Of a stretch of 64,000 nt of DNA, positions 52,087 through 61,689 are shown in pieces. The notes beneath the pieces were generated by a model. That model was not told where the DNA came from, searched no databases, and was given only the letters and a program-made list of their open reading frames with translations. The DNA comes from Thermohalobaculum sp963700775 (lineage in GTDB: Bacteria > Pseudomonadota > Alphaproteobacteria > Rhodobacterales > Rhodobacteraceae), in assembly GCA_963700775.1 (NCBI GenBank), contig CAVOYU010000010.1, positions 62,001 through 126,000 on the forward strand, read 5' to 3'. Both the position numbers and the translations under genes were made by a program. The number at the start of each line of letters is the position of its first letter. Positions within the stretch are counted from its first letter, which is position 1.

Positions 52087-53025
52087 ATGTCCCGTAGTCA
52101 CGACCTCTATCCGCGCCCCGAGAACATCCACTGGGGCTACCATGACGCCAGCCTGCCGCCGGTGCTCCGCATCGACTCCGGCGATACAGTAAATCTCACG
52201 GCATGGCCCGCGGCCGACGCCCGTTCACTGCCGCCGGACCGCTCGCTGGTGCAGGCCGATCATCTGAAGGCGATCGAGACCTGCGTGCAAGGCCAGGCAA
52301 CCCACATGCTCACAGGCCCGGTCTTCGTCGAAGGCGCCAGGCCCGGCGACGTGCTGCAAGTCGACATCCTCGACATCAGGCTCAACGAGCGCTGGGGCTA
52401 CACCGCGATCCGGCCGCTGCGCGGCACGCTGCCCGATGAGTTCGACCGCTTCGCAATCATGCATGCCCTGATCAACGCCGAGGCGATGACCGCCCGCCTC
52501 CCCTGGGGCACCGACATCCCGCTCTCGCCGTTCTTCGGCATCATCGCGGTGGCGCCCCCGCCCCACTGGGGGCGGGTGCCCTCGATCCAGCCGCGGAAGT
52601 TCGGCGGCAACATGGATAACAAGGAGTTGGTGGCCGGGACGACGCTCTATTTGCCGGTCTTCGCCGAGGGTGCGTTGTTCTCGGCCGGCGACGGTCACGC
52701 GGTGCAGGGCGACGGCGAGGTCTGCATCACCGCGCTGGAGACAGGACTGAAGGGCAGCTTCCGACTGACCGTGCGCAACGACCTGGGCTACGATTACCCC
52801 TTCGCCGAGAGCCCGACGCACCTGATCTCCATCGGCATGCACGAGGACCTCGACGAGGCGGCGCGGATCGCCGTGCGCCAGATGATCGGCCATGTCTGCC
52901 GGCGGACCAACCTCAGCCGCGAGCAGGCCTACATGCTGTGTTCGATCCAAGGCGACCTGCACGTGACCCAGACCGTCGACGGCGAGAAGGGCTGCCACAT
53001 GATGCTGGCGAAGGCGGTGCTTTGA
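52087..53025 (+). CDS. Acetamidase/formamidase family protein
   Basis: 312 residues of the FmdA/AmdA family: ENIHWGYHDASLPPVLRIDS, GPVFVEGARPGDVLQVDILD, FFGIIAVAPPPHWGRVPSIQ, RKFGGNMDNKELVAGTTLYL and GDGHAVQGDGEVCITALE. These zinc-dependent cytoplasmic enzymes hydrolyse short-chain amides to ammonia and acid. AAGGAAG lies 8 nt before the ATG at 52087, better than the GTG at 52081. Its presence among glycosyltransferases may mean cotranscription without shared function. Confidence 0.88.
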   Translation: MSRSHDLYPRPENIHWGYHDASLPPVLRIDSGDTVNLTAWPAADARSLPPDRSLVQADHLKAIETCVQGQATHMLTGPVFVEGARPGDVLQVDILDIRLNERWGYTAIRPLRGTLPDEFDRFAIMHALINAEAMTARLPWGTDIPLSPFFGIIAVAPPPHWGRVPSIQPRKFGGNMDNKELVAGTTLYLPVFAEGALFSAGDGHAVQGDGEVCITALETGLKGSFRLTVRNDLGYDYPFAESPTHLISIGMHEDLDEAARIAVRQMIGHVCRRTNLSREQAYMLCSIQGDLHVTQTVDGEKGCHMMLAKAVL

Positions 53026-53050
53026 CCGCCACGCGGAGCGCTTGAATGAA

Positions 53051-54088
53051 ATGACGCTGGTTTCGGTGGTCGTACCGGCCTTCAACGCGGCCCGGACGTT
53101 GTCGGAAACGCTCGACAGCGTCCGCGCTCAGGACTGGAGCGACCTCGAGATCGTCGTCGTCGATGATGGCTCGACCGATGCGACCGCCGCGATCGCTCGG
53201 CAACATGCTGCCGGCGACCCGCGGATCCGGGTGATCTCCCAGCCGAACGGCGGGGCATCGAGGGCACGGAACCACGGCATCGAAACCACCCGGGCCGCCT
53301 ATGTCGCGCCCTGCGACGCCGACGACATCTGGCATCCGGAGAAGATATCGCGCCTGATGCACCGGATGCAGGAGCTGGGGCCGGAGACCGGCTACGTCTA
53401 TTCGCTGTCCCGCAAGATCGACGCCAACAGCCGGATCACCGGCCAGGCCGGGTTTCCGGGCTACGAGGGCGCGGTCTACCTGAGGTCGCTGGTCCTGAAT
53501 TTTGTCGGCAATGGTAGCGCGATCCTCGCGCGACGCGCGGCGCTCGAAGGTGTCGCCGGCTACGCGACCGCGCTCGGGAACTGGGAGGACTGGCACCTGC
53601 AGACCGTGATTGCCCGGCACTGGAAGGTGGGCTGCGTGCCGCATTTTCTGACCGGATACCGGGTAGCTGGACAGGGAAAGTCCGCGAACGAACTTCACAT
53701 GCTGACGATTGCGCAGGAAGCGACGCGACTGGTCTTCGAGGCCTGTCCCGAGACCCCACGCCAGGTGCGCGACGCCGCGATGGCGGCGCGAAGCGCCCGT
53801 CTTGCGGTGAAGAAGCTGCGCCTGCGCATGTTCGGTGGCGCGGCACGGGATCTGGCGCGCGCGATCAGTCTGTCGCCGCGAATCGCGCTGGAAGTCGCCT
53901 GGCTCACCTTGTCGGCCAGAATCGCCGCGGCGGGACAGACAGGGCGCGGCCTCCGGGGTTGGCCAGAGCCGGGCCCGCAGTTCTTCGCCGTCGGTCCCGA
54001 GACGCCGGTTGGCACGCCGGACCGCCCGGTGCTGCATCGGCTGGTCGGCGAATTCGGTAGAACTCGAGGACGCGTTCTTTTCGGCTAA
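53051..54088 (+). CDS. Glycosyltransferase family 2
   Basis: A 345-residue inverting GT-A enzyme. The N-terminal domain has VSVVVPAFNAARTLSETLDS, LEIVVVDDGSTDATAAIARQ, NGGASRARNHGIETTRAAYV and the metal-binding DADD motif (APCDADDIWHPEKI). The last ~100 residues are outside the catalytic fold and Arg-rich. The start is ATG 53051 (GGAG 12 nt upstream); TTG at 53042 is an alternative. Likely extends a surface polysaccharide. Confidence 0.86.
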   Translation: MTLVSVVVPAFNAARTLSETLDSVRAQDWSDLEIVVVDDGSTDATAAIARQHAAGDPRIRVISQPNGGASRARNHGIETTRAAYVAPCDADDIWHPEKISRLMHRMQELGPETGYVYSLSRKIDANSRITGQAGFPGYEGAVYLRSLVLNFVGNGSAILARRAALEGVAGYATALGNWEDWHLQTVIARHWKVGCVPHFLTGYRVAGQGKSANELHMLTIAQEATRLVFEACPETPRQVRDAAMAARSARLAVKKLRLRMFGGAARDLARAISLSPRIALEVAWLTLSARIAAAGQTGRGLRGWPEPGPQFFAVGPETPVGTPDRPVLHRLVGEFGRTRGRVLFG

Positions 54089-54439
54089 CGCGGCCTCCCG
54101 CGCGGGCGAGCAGGCTTCGAACCATGGCACCTCGCGATCGATCTCGGGTGCAGGGAACTGACGGGCGAATCAGGCCGCGATGAGCGGACGCGCCGCCCCC
54201 CGGCACCACGATCGCGAGTTCGGCGCCCGGATGCGCCGGGACAGGACGGTCGTTTTTTTCGACGCCTGACCCACAATCTCCGCAATTCCGCGCTATGCAC
54301 CGGCCGACAGGTCCATGGTCCTAACGTTTGTCCGGCTGCCCGCAGCACTGACAGATGCCCGGGAGAGCAGAGGGGGAGCGCGCATGGCAGCAACAGATCG
54401 GCCCGGCGCCAGCAAGGCCGGCGGCAAGGAGCGGCAGGC
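54089..54439. other. Gap between two glycosyltransferase genes
   Basis: 351 nt without a credible gene. There is a run of seven T at about 54254-54260 but no stem close enough to make an intrinsic terminator. A promoter for the following gene is expected but not identifiable. Confidence 0.4.
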
Positions 54440-55609
54440 ATGAAGGTCGCGGTCATCGGAGCGCGCGGGATCCCGAATGTCGAGGGAGGCGCAGAGAAGA
54501 ACGCCGAGCAGTTGTTCCCGCTGGTCGCGGAACGGCACGACGTCACCCTCTACGCGATCCGCAGCTACACCACGGTTCCGTCGTACAGGAATATCAGGAT
54601 TGTCACCTCTCCCCTGTTCCGCCTGTTCGGCACCGAGAAGCTGCCCTGCTACATCTATGCGACCCTGCGCTCGTTCTGGGAGCGCCCGGACATCATCCAC
54701 TGCCAAGGCCTCGGTTCGGCGGTGTTCCTGGCTCTCTATAAGCTGGCGGCCCGCAGGGTCGTGGTCCGCTATGGTTCGATCGACTACAAGATGGCGAAAT
54801 GGTCGCCGATTGGGCGCTTCGGGTTCTGGATCAGCGAGTGGCAGCTGCGCTTCGCGGACGCGGTGATCGCCGTGACCCCGGCGCTTAAGGAGAGCCTGGT
54901 CAGCCGCGGGTTCCGAGTCCGCATTGAGGTCATCCCCAACGCGCTCGATCCGATCGAGGGAATTTCCGGCAACGCCGACAAGGTGATGGCCGAGCACGGG
55001 CTCGTGGACGGGTCGTTTGTCCTCGGCATCGGCCGGCTGACCGCCCAGAAGGATTTCGCTACCCTGATCCGCGCCTTCCAAATGTCGCGCGCGCGAGGCG
55101 AATGCCGGTTCGGCAAGCTGGTGATCGTGGGCGGCGACGACGGCAGCGGCTACCATCAGGAGCTGCTGGCCGAGGCCGGCGACGACGTCATCTTCACCGG
55201 CCGCCTGCCCCGGCCGGAGGTGCAGGCGCTGCTCACCCGCTGCGGCGCCTACGTGAATAGCTCGGTCCACGAGGGCATGTCGAACGCCGTGCTCGAGGCC
55301 GTCTCCGCCGGCTGCCCGGTGCTGCTCAGCGACATTGTCGAGAATCGCGACCTGCCGGTTGGCGCGCATCATTTCTTCCGCACCGGCGACGCCGCTGCCC
55401 TGTCCGGCGCCCTTTACGAGGCATCCAGGCGGCCGGCGGACTTCGTGGTCTCGCAGGCGCCGTTCATTACCTGGGACCAGGTCGGGGCGCGGACCCTCGC
55501 GCTCTACGACTCGCTGTTCGAGCGCCGGGGTGCCGCGGGGTCAGCTCCCAAACGCGAGACCGAGTCGCCCGCGGCGAGCGACGATTCTAACCCGGCCGTT
55601 AAGATTTAA
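54440..55609 (+). CDS. Glycosyltransferase family 4 (DUF1972/rhamnosyltransferase-like N-terminus)
   Basis: 389 residues. The N-terminus VAVIGARGIPNVEGGAEKNA fits the DUF1972-type acceptor domain of rhamnosyl- or mannosyltransferases. The donor domain has FVLGIGRLTAQKDFATLIRA, VIFTGRLPRPEVQALLTRCG, VNSSVHEGMSNAVLEAVSAG and CPVLLSDIVENRDL. The C-terminal ~25 residues are polar and disordered-looking. AAGGAG precedes the ATG by about 9 nt. Probably builds the same surface glycan as the upstream genes. Confidence 0.86.
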   Translation: MKVAVIGARGIPNVEGGAEKNAEQLFPLVAERHDVTLYAIRSYTTVPSYRNIRIVTSPLFRLFGTEKLPCYIYATLRSFWERPDIIHCQGLGSAVFLALYKLAARRVVVRYGSIDYKMAKWSPIGRFGFWISEWQLRFADAVIAVTPALKESLVSRGFRVRIEVIPNALDPIEGISGNADKVMAEHGLVDGSFVLGIGRLTAQKDFATLIRAFQMSRARGECRFGKLVIVGGDDGSGYHQELLAEAGDDVIFTGRLPRPEVQALLTRCGAYVNSSVHEGMSNAVLEAVSAGCPVLLSDIVENRDLPVGAHHFFRTGDAAALSGALYEASRRPADFVVSQAPFITWDQVGARTLALYDSLFERRGAAGSAPKRETESPAASDDSNPAVKI

Positions 55610-56199
55610 CCGAATGCCAATTTGACATGAGAGGCCGCCCGGCCGATTAGGCTCTAGATAAAGGCATTTGTTAGAATCAGCCGGCAAATCATTGATTCTC
55701 TTGCCGGAGAGCGGCCCATCTTCCGCCACACTCTGTCTCGGCGGGAGAAGGAAACAGACCGCCACACCTTGCGATTGCAAAGCCTGTTCGTTTCGTTCCG
55801 CTATTAACAATCTTACACTTGGAAATGGTCAGTTCGCCGCCTAGACCGTTGAATACCCGATCGGCTCCATGCACGATTGTCCGACAAGAAAAGAAAATCT
55901 TCGAGGACGTGATGCCCATGGGCATCGAGTAGGTGGTTCCAGATTATTCCGTTTCGACCCCCGCGGGTGCTTTGCTGCATCCTTGGCAAGTAGTCCCGCG
56001 CTGCATGGGGTTTTGTGGGTCGGAAGATCGGTTGCGGCGGGCCAGTGCGGGCCCGTTCGGAAATCGGTCTGATGTCGGCGGCCGCCGCCCAAAGGGGTGA
56101 AGGGCGACCGGGCTTCCGCCGACGCCGTGCCTGTCGCGTGTTCATGGGTAATTAGTGAATCCAAGGCACCAACGAACTGAAGCTGTGCGAGGGAAGAAA
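55610..56199. other. 590-nt lower-GC intergenic region with inverted repeats
   Basis: No convincing gene. Base composition is clearly lower in GC than the flanking genes. Two 7-bp inverted repeats are interleaved at 55673-55707, and gatgcccatgggcatc (55911-55926) is a perfect 16-bp palindrome. The end holds the GAGGGAAG ribosome site of the pectate-lyase-like gene. Confidence 0.45.
55673..55707. other. Interleaved inverted repeats (switch- or pseudoknot-like)
   Basis: agaatca (55673-55679) pairs with tgattct (55693-55699), and ccggcaa (55681-55687) pairs with ttgccgg (55701-55707). The order a-b-a'-b' means the stems can form as alternatives or as a strained pseudoknot. It lies 64 nt after the GT4 stop. 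Confidence 0.4.
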
Positions 56200-58574
56200 A
56201 TGACACTGAGTTTCGAGGGAGCGGAAGGTTTCGGCGCCGAAGCAACCGGCGGCCGTGGCGGACAGATCATCAGGGTTACGAATTCGAACGACTCCGGCGA
56301 GGGAAGCCTGCGCTGGGCGATCGAGAATTTCTCCGGCCCGCGTATTATCGTCTTCGATGTGGCCGAGGTAAATCTGACCAGAGCAACATCACGGTGAAGG
56401 ACGGGGATGTCACCATCGCCGGCCAGACGGCTGGCGGGGTTGAGGTCACTGGCGGGACGCTAAAGTTTCGCGACGGCAACGTGATCATGCGGGGCATGAT
56501 CTTCCGGCCCGGCGATGGCTCCGTCGGCGAGGACCCCGACAATGCGCGACGGACTTCAGTCAGGAACCAGCGGGCAAGGTCGTCAGCGATCTGATGTTCG
56601 ACCATAACTCGTTCGAATGGGCGGTCGACGAAAACATCGACTTCTACAAGCAGGTCGTCGACGTCACCTTTTCGAACAACATCGTCGCACAGGGTCTTCA
56701 TCGGCAGCATCCACCCCAAGGGCGACCACAGCATGGGGATGCTCATCAGCGGCGGACACGGATGCCGTGCCGACGCGAATTACGATCGAGCAGCAATCTG
56801 TTCGCCTTCAACTACTGGAGGAACCCGTGGGTGAAGCACGGGCAGGAAATCGAGTTTACCAACAACTACATCTATGGCGTCGGCGACCAATCCACCTACG
56901 CACTGACTTTCGGCAATCACGTCAGCGATTCACCTGCATTGCCGATGAGTGTCAACATCATCGGCAACTACTACGAAGCCGCGTCATATACCGAGAATCA
57001 GAGTGCTGCGCCGATCACACTTCACCAATAAGGCGGAAGCCGAGTACTACCTGTCCGGAAAACGAGTTCTGATTCGAATGGCAACAAGATCGCAGCCGGA
57101 TACCGTTTGACCGGCTCGGGCGAGATCGTGAACAGCACGGACTTTAGGAGCGGCCTCACCCTCATTTCCGCCTCTGAGGTGAGAGACTATGTCCTGGCGA
57201 ATGTCGGCGCGAACCCGAGCAATCGCGATGCCACCGACGCTAACATAATCGACCTCGTCCGCGAGCACAGTGGTTCAATTGTCGATAGCGTATCGGAGGC
57301 CGGAGGCTGGCCGAACCGCTCCGAAGTTCACGCCGCCCACGGACACGGACAAGGACGGCATGCCTGACTGGTTCGAGGACCAGTATGGCTTCAACAAGAC
57401 GAAGTTCGATTCCAACGGCGACAGCGACGGCGACGGCTACACGAACATCGAGGAATACATCAACGGCCTGATCGACGGCTTCAACCTGAACGGCACTGGC
57501 GGGACCGGCGGGACCGGTGGGACCGGCGGCACTGGCGGGACCGGCGGCACTGGCGGGACCGGCGGCACTGGCGGGACCGGCGGCACTGGCGGGACCGGCG
57601 GCACCGAGACACCAACTCCGACCCCAGATCCGTCACGGAGCGGTTCGCTGCGCATCATCGACTCGGACACCGACAAGGCCGTGGCGGTGGTCACTTCGGG
57701 CGGGACGCTCGACGCGGGTCTTCTCGACGATGCATCTCTCGCAATCGAGTATGTCCCGAATGGAATCAGCTTCCGCAGCGTGAAGCTGGATTTCGAGGAC
57801 GGGCTGGCGACCAAGATCGAGAACGCCAAACCCTATGCCCTCTTCGGCGACAAGTGGGGAGACTTCGGGGCATCGACCATCGGCGACCTGTTCCCGGAAC
57901 CCGGTGACTACAAGATCAAGCTCACCTTCTACTCGGAGAAAAACGGACAGGGCTCGGTGCTCGGCACCGAGGTGATCAACTTCAGCGTCGCAGGGACGAA
58001 CGCGCCCACCGCGCTGACCGATCCCGAGCCGCCGGTTTTTGCCGATCCGGCCCCGGCCAGCGCCAAGACCACTCTGCCCGACGACGGTTCGAACGAGCCG
58101 GAGAAGTCCGGCTTCATGAAGAGCATTAACGTCGGGGGCGGCGAGTATGTCGCCAAGGACGGCACCGTCTTCGAGGCGGACACCGGCATTGACGATGGCT
58201 GGATGAACACGCGCAGCCGCAGCGGCGTGAGTGTCGAAGGAACCGACGACGACGCTCTCTACATCGATTACGGCTACGGGAACTTCTCCTACGACATCGC
58301 GGTGCCGAACGAGGGCGATTACCAGGTGACGCTGTTCCTCACCGAGCCGTGGGCCCGGAAATCCGGCCAGCGTGTCTTCGATGTGGAACTCGAGGGATCG
58401 GCGTTCGGCAGCCTGAACGACATCGACCTGTTCGGCACGACCGGCACGAAGTGGAAGGCGCTCACCCTGACCGAGACGGTTCATGTCAGTGACGGCGTGC
58501 TCGATATCGACCTCGCCGGGTCGATCAACTACGGCATCGTCAGCGGGATCTCGGTGCTCGAGCTCCTCGGCTGA
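56200..58574 (+). pseudogene. Pectate-lyase-like beta-helix / calcium-repeat / malectin-domain protein with about ten frame changes
   Basis: Start ATG 56200 follows GAGGGAAG. The protein, read across frames, has a right-handed beta-helix pectate-lyase domain (FEGAEGFGAEATGGRGGQII; VIMRGMIFRPGDGSVGEDPD; DHNSFEWAVDENIDFYKQVV; NLFAFNYWRNPWVKHGQEIE). A calcium-binding repeat follows (DTDKDGMPDWFEDQYGF, DSNGDSDGDGYTNIEEYI), then a (Gly-Gly-Thr)n linker, an Ig-like domain and a C-terminal malectin domain (INVGGGEYVAKDGTVFEADT). No signal peptide, so type I secretion is possible. Between about 56380 and 57320 the frame changes roughly ten times, mostly by one extra base and partly in G or A runs, yet protein similarity persists. 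57325-58574 is intact. Decayed gene or local sequence error. Confidence 0.75.
57492..57605 (+). repeat. In-frame tandem repeat encoding a (Gly-Gly-Thr)n linker
   Basis: About a dozen copies of a 9-base unit (ggcgggacc / ggcggcact), mostly arranged as an 18-base higher-order unit, encode a flexible Gly-Gly-Thr linker between the calcium-repeat and Ig-like domains. Such repeats change copy number readily by slippage, always in multiples of three codons per 9 bases. Confidence 0.9.
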
Positions 58575-58587
58575 CCATTCACGAATC

Positions 58588-58615
58588 GCGCCGGGCGGTG
58601 CATTCCGCCCGGCGC
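58588..58615 (+). terminator. Hairpin terminator after the malectin-domain gene
   Basis: A perfect 11-bp GC stem (58588-58598 with 58605-58615) and 6-nt loop tgcatt, starting 14 nt after the stop codon. No T-run follows, so it is a terminator by position and stem strength only. The rest of the gap to the galE stop (to 58870) shows no gene. Confidence 0.6.
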
Positions 58616-58870
58616 CGCGTCCCGAACGCCCGGGCCCGCCGGATCGAACGCAGTTCGGATCGTTCGTGCCGGCCAGGCCGACAAATGTCAGCGATATCCG
58701 ACCGCGAGATGCCGGCAAGCCGGGCTGCGATCCCGCTCAGCGCCGCCGAGGCTCTGGGACTGCACGGGATCGGCCCGCGGGACCATCCTTCGAAGCATAG
58801 CCCCGCCGGAGCGCCCGGATCGACCGCCGGCGAGCGGCCGGGGCAATACCGGGCCGGCTCGCCTTCCGGT

Positions 58871-59887
58871 TCAGCCGCCCTCTCTGGGCGAAACCGGATC
58901 CGGGCTGGCGCGGTGCCACCGAACTGCCGTCCGGATGATGCTTGCCAGCGAGGATGCCGGAAAGATCCCCTTCCCCAGGATCTCCGCCGCTGCCGCCGGG
59001 TCGGCCACGAGATAGGGCGGATCCCCGGCCCGCCGGCCTGCCAGGTCGTGCGGCACCTCGGTCCCGGCTTCGACGGCGACCGCGTCGATCACCTCGCGCA
59101 CCGAATATCCGCGCCCGGTCCCCAGATTCACCTGGAACGAGGCGCTCCCGGCGAGCAGCCGGTCGAGGGCGCGGATATGGGCCTGGGCGAGATCGCCGAC
59201 ATGGACATAGTCGCGTACCGCAGTCCCGTCCGGCGTCGGGTAATCCGTGCCGAACAGGGTCAGCCGCGGTCGGCGGCCAAGCGCCGCGTCGATCGCGAGC
59301 GGCACGAGATGCGTCTCCTCGCGCCGGCACTCGCCGATCTCGGCCTCCGGATCCGCCCCTGCCGCGTTGAAGTAGCGCAGCGCCGCGTGCCGGAGGCCGT
59401 AGGCGCGGTCATAATCCTCGAGCAGCCGTTCGGCCATCAGCTTCGCGGCGCCATAGGGATTGATCGGCGCCTTCGGCTCGTCCTCGCGGATCGGAATGCG
59501 CGACGGAACCCCGTAGATCGCGCAGGTCGACGAGAACACCAGAGCGCCGATCCCCGCGGCGCAGCAGGCATCGGCGAGCGTCATTGTCCCCAGGACGTTG
59601 GTCGCATAGTACCAAGCCGGCTCCCGCATCGACTCGCCGACCAGCGCCAGAGCGGCGAAATGCATCGCCGCCACCGGGCGGTGCAGCCGGATCACCTCGG
59701 CCACGCGCTCCGGATCGCGGACATCGCCGCGCTCGAGCGGTCCCCACTTCACCGCCCACTCGTTGCCGGTGGACAGGTTGTCGTAGACGACCGGCCGGTA
59801 GCCCGCCCGCGCCAGTGCCTTGCAGGCATGCGAGCCGATATAGCCAGCTCCGCCGGTGACAAGTACCGTGCGATTCGGGTCAGTCAT
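58871..59887 (-). CDS. galE: UDP-glucose 4-epimerase GalE
   Basis: A 338-residue extended short-chain dehydrogenase that interconverts UDP-glucose and UDP-galactose. It has the NAD motif VLVTGGAGYIGSHACKALAR, catalytic FSSTCAIYG and YGAAK (Tyr-Lys pair), LRYFNAAGADPEAEIGECRR, and GTAVRDYVHVGDLAQAHIRA. It could supply UDP-galactose to the neighbouring glycosyltransferases. Convergent with the pectate-lyase-like gene and transcribed alone. Confidence 0.94.
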   Translation of the reverse strand: MTDPNRTVLVTGGAGYIGSHACKALARAGYRPVVYDNLSTGNEWAVKWGPLERGDVRDPERVAEVIRLHRPVAAMHFAALALVGESMREPAWYYATNVLGTMTLADACCAAGIGALVFSSTCAIYGVPSRIPIREDEPKAPINPYGAAKLMAERLLEDYDRAYGLRHAALRYFNAAGADPEAEIGECRREETHLVPLAIDAALGRRPRLTLFGTDYPTPDGTAVRDYVHVGDLAQAHIRALDRLLAGSASFQVNLGTGRGYSVREVIDAVAVEAGTEVPHDLAGRRAGDPPYLVADPAAAAEILGKGIFPASSLASIIRTAVRWHRASPDPVSPREGG

Positions 59888-60343
59888 GCGGTCACTCCCC
59901 TGTCTGGCGCACGGCCATGCGCGCCTTCGCTGCCGTCGGTACGATCGGCGGATCCGTCATCCGGGAAAACGCTGCCCATCAGTATCTGCATCTGCCCACG
60001 GATCCGAAATCTCACTGTGCAGTGGGTTGCAGCCACAACTGATGCTGGGGCCACGGCCGAAAACGGGCCGGGATCCAGGCATGGCGAACCGATCATGGCG
60101 GTAGATTTACATCAATTCGGTGCCACGCATACCGCCTCGATCAATTAAACTGACCGATAATCTTCTACTAATACGAACAATCTCACCAATCTTCATTGCT
60201 CCAAACCCCACCGCCTGAGGCTCCATCCGTCCCTTATTCATTCTGGGGCGCTCCGGCACAATTGCAAACAAAATCCGCGCGTGGCTGACTGACCGCACCT
60301 GGCGAGCAGAAGCGGGCAAACCGTCCCCGACCCCGTCCCCGGC
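59888..60343. other. Gap upstream of galE
   Basis: 456 nt between galE and pobA. Bases about 60110-60200 are AT-rich (runs such as ttaaactgaccgataatctt) and are the likeliest place for the minus-strand galE promoter, but no clear -35/-10 pair can be named. No gene seen. Confidence 0.4.
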
Positions 60344-61513
60344 TCAGTAGGGGAGCCCGACGTAATTCTCGGCCAGCGCCGTCATCGCCGCCCGCGACGA
60401 GAGCAGATAGTCCAGCTCAGCCTGCTGCATGCGCCGCCCGAACCCACCCTGATCCGGGAACCGGTGCAGCAGGCCGGTCATCCACCAGGAGAACCGCTCC
60501 GCCTTCCAGATCCGCGCCAGCGCGCGGGCCGAGAACCCGGTCAGCCCCGCCTCGTCCCCCCGCCGGAAATAGGCGATCAGCGCGTCCGAGAGGTAGCGCA
60601 CATCCGAGGCGGCGAGATTCAGCCCCTTCGCGCCAGTCGGCGGCACGATATGCGCGGCATCGCCGGCCAGGAACAGCCGCCCCCATCGCATCGGCTCGAC
60701 AACATAGGAGCGCAGCGGCGCGATGCTCTTCTCGATCGAGGGGCCGGTCACCAGCCGGTCCGCTACGGTGGCCGGAAGGCGGCGCTTCAGCTCGCCCCAG
60801 AACCGGTCGTCCGGCCAGTCCGCGATCCGGTCGTCCAGCGGGCACTGAACGTAGTAGCGGCTGAGGCTGCGCGTGCGCATGGAGCAGAGCGCGAAGCCGC
60901 GCTCGTGGCTGGCGTAGATCAGTTCCTCGCCGGCCGGCGGCGTCCGCGACAGGACACCAAGCCAGCCGAAGGGGTATACCCGCTCGAACTCCCGCAGCCG
61001 GTCGCCCGGTATCGATTTCCGGCTGACTCCATGGGAGCCATCGCAGCCGATCACGAATTCGCAGTCGAGCCGGCAGTCCTCGCCGCCCGCCCGCCAGGTC
61101 AGCGCCGGCGCCTCGGTGTCGGCGCCGTGGATCGTCACATCCTCTGCCTCGTGGATCACCGCCCCCCCGGCCGCGTCGCGGGCGTCGTAGAGGTCGCGGG
61201 TGATCTCGGTTTGGCCGTAGATCACCACGCCGTGGCCGGTCAGGCCCGCGAGATCGATTCGGTGCAGGGATCCGTCATGGCTGATGCTGAAGCCGTCATG
61301 GGTCTCGCCCTCGGCGTCCATCCGCGCGCCGACCCCGGCATCGCGGAGCAGGCTGGCCGCCCCCCGCTCCAGCACCCCGGCCCGGATCCGGCCCAGAACA
61401 TAGCCCCGCGACCGCCGTTCGAGGACGACGCTCGCGATGCCGCTGCGATCAAGTAGCTGCGACAGGAGAAGGCCGGACGGCCCGCCACCGATGATCCCGA
61501 CCTGCGTGCGCAT
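60344..61513 (-). CDS. pobA: 4-hydroxybenzoate 3-monooxygenase PobA
   Basis: PobA hydroxylates 4-hydroxybenzoate to protocatechuate with FAD and NADPH. The 389 residues have the FAD motif VGIIGGGPSGLLLSQLLDRS, VLERRSRGYVLGRIRAGVLE, the DG motif FVIGCDGSHGVSRKSIPGD and the second FAD motif LFLAGDAAHIVPPTGAKGLN. AGGGAGAG precedes the ATG at 61513; the frame is open to 61852 but the extra residues are unrelated. No protocatechuate ring-cleavage genes are adjacent. It lies 176 nt downstream of the MttB-like gene, same strand. Confidence 0.94.
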   Translation of the reverse strand: MRTQVGIIGGGPSGLLLSQLLDRSGIASVVLERRSRGYVLGRIRAGVLERGAASLLRDAGVGARMDAEGETHDGFSISHDGSLHRIDLAGLTGHGVVIYGQTEITRDLYDARDAAGGAVIHEAEDVTIHGADTEAPALTWRAGGEDCRLDCEFVIGCDGSHGVSRKSIPGDRLREFERVYPFGWLGVLSRTPPAGEELIYASHERGFALCSMRTRSLSRYYVQCPLDDRIADWPDDRFWGELKRRLPATVADRLVTGPSIEKSIAPLRSYVVEPMRWGRLFLAGDAAHIVPPTGAKGLNLAASDVRYLSDALIAYFRRGDEAGLTGFSARALARIWKAERFSWWMTGLLHRFPDQGGFGRRMQQAELDYLLSSRAAMTALAENYVGLPY

Positions 61514-61689
61514 CCGCGCGCTCTCCCTGTCCCCGCGCTGCGGTCTGCCCGACGGCTGCCGAACGGGCGCAATCGAACGTGCGGCTCCGCCCGGAAGGTG
61601 GAGGATCGAAAACCCGCTGGCAAGCGCGCCGGAGGGTCTGGCCGCCTTCTGGCGGCGCCGGGACTCTGGCCCCCGTCCCCCCGTGAGCG

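Noticed and set aside
54248..54262. T-run after the GT2 gene considered as an intrinsic terminator
   Set aside because: The nearest stem is weak and about 15 nt away, so the geometry does not fit.
57492..57605. Regular repeats considered as a CRISPR or minisatellite
   Set aside because: Units are contiguous without spacers and encode an in-frame Gly-Gly-Thr linker.
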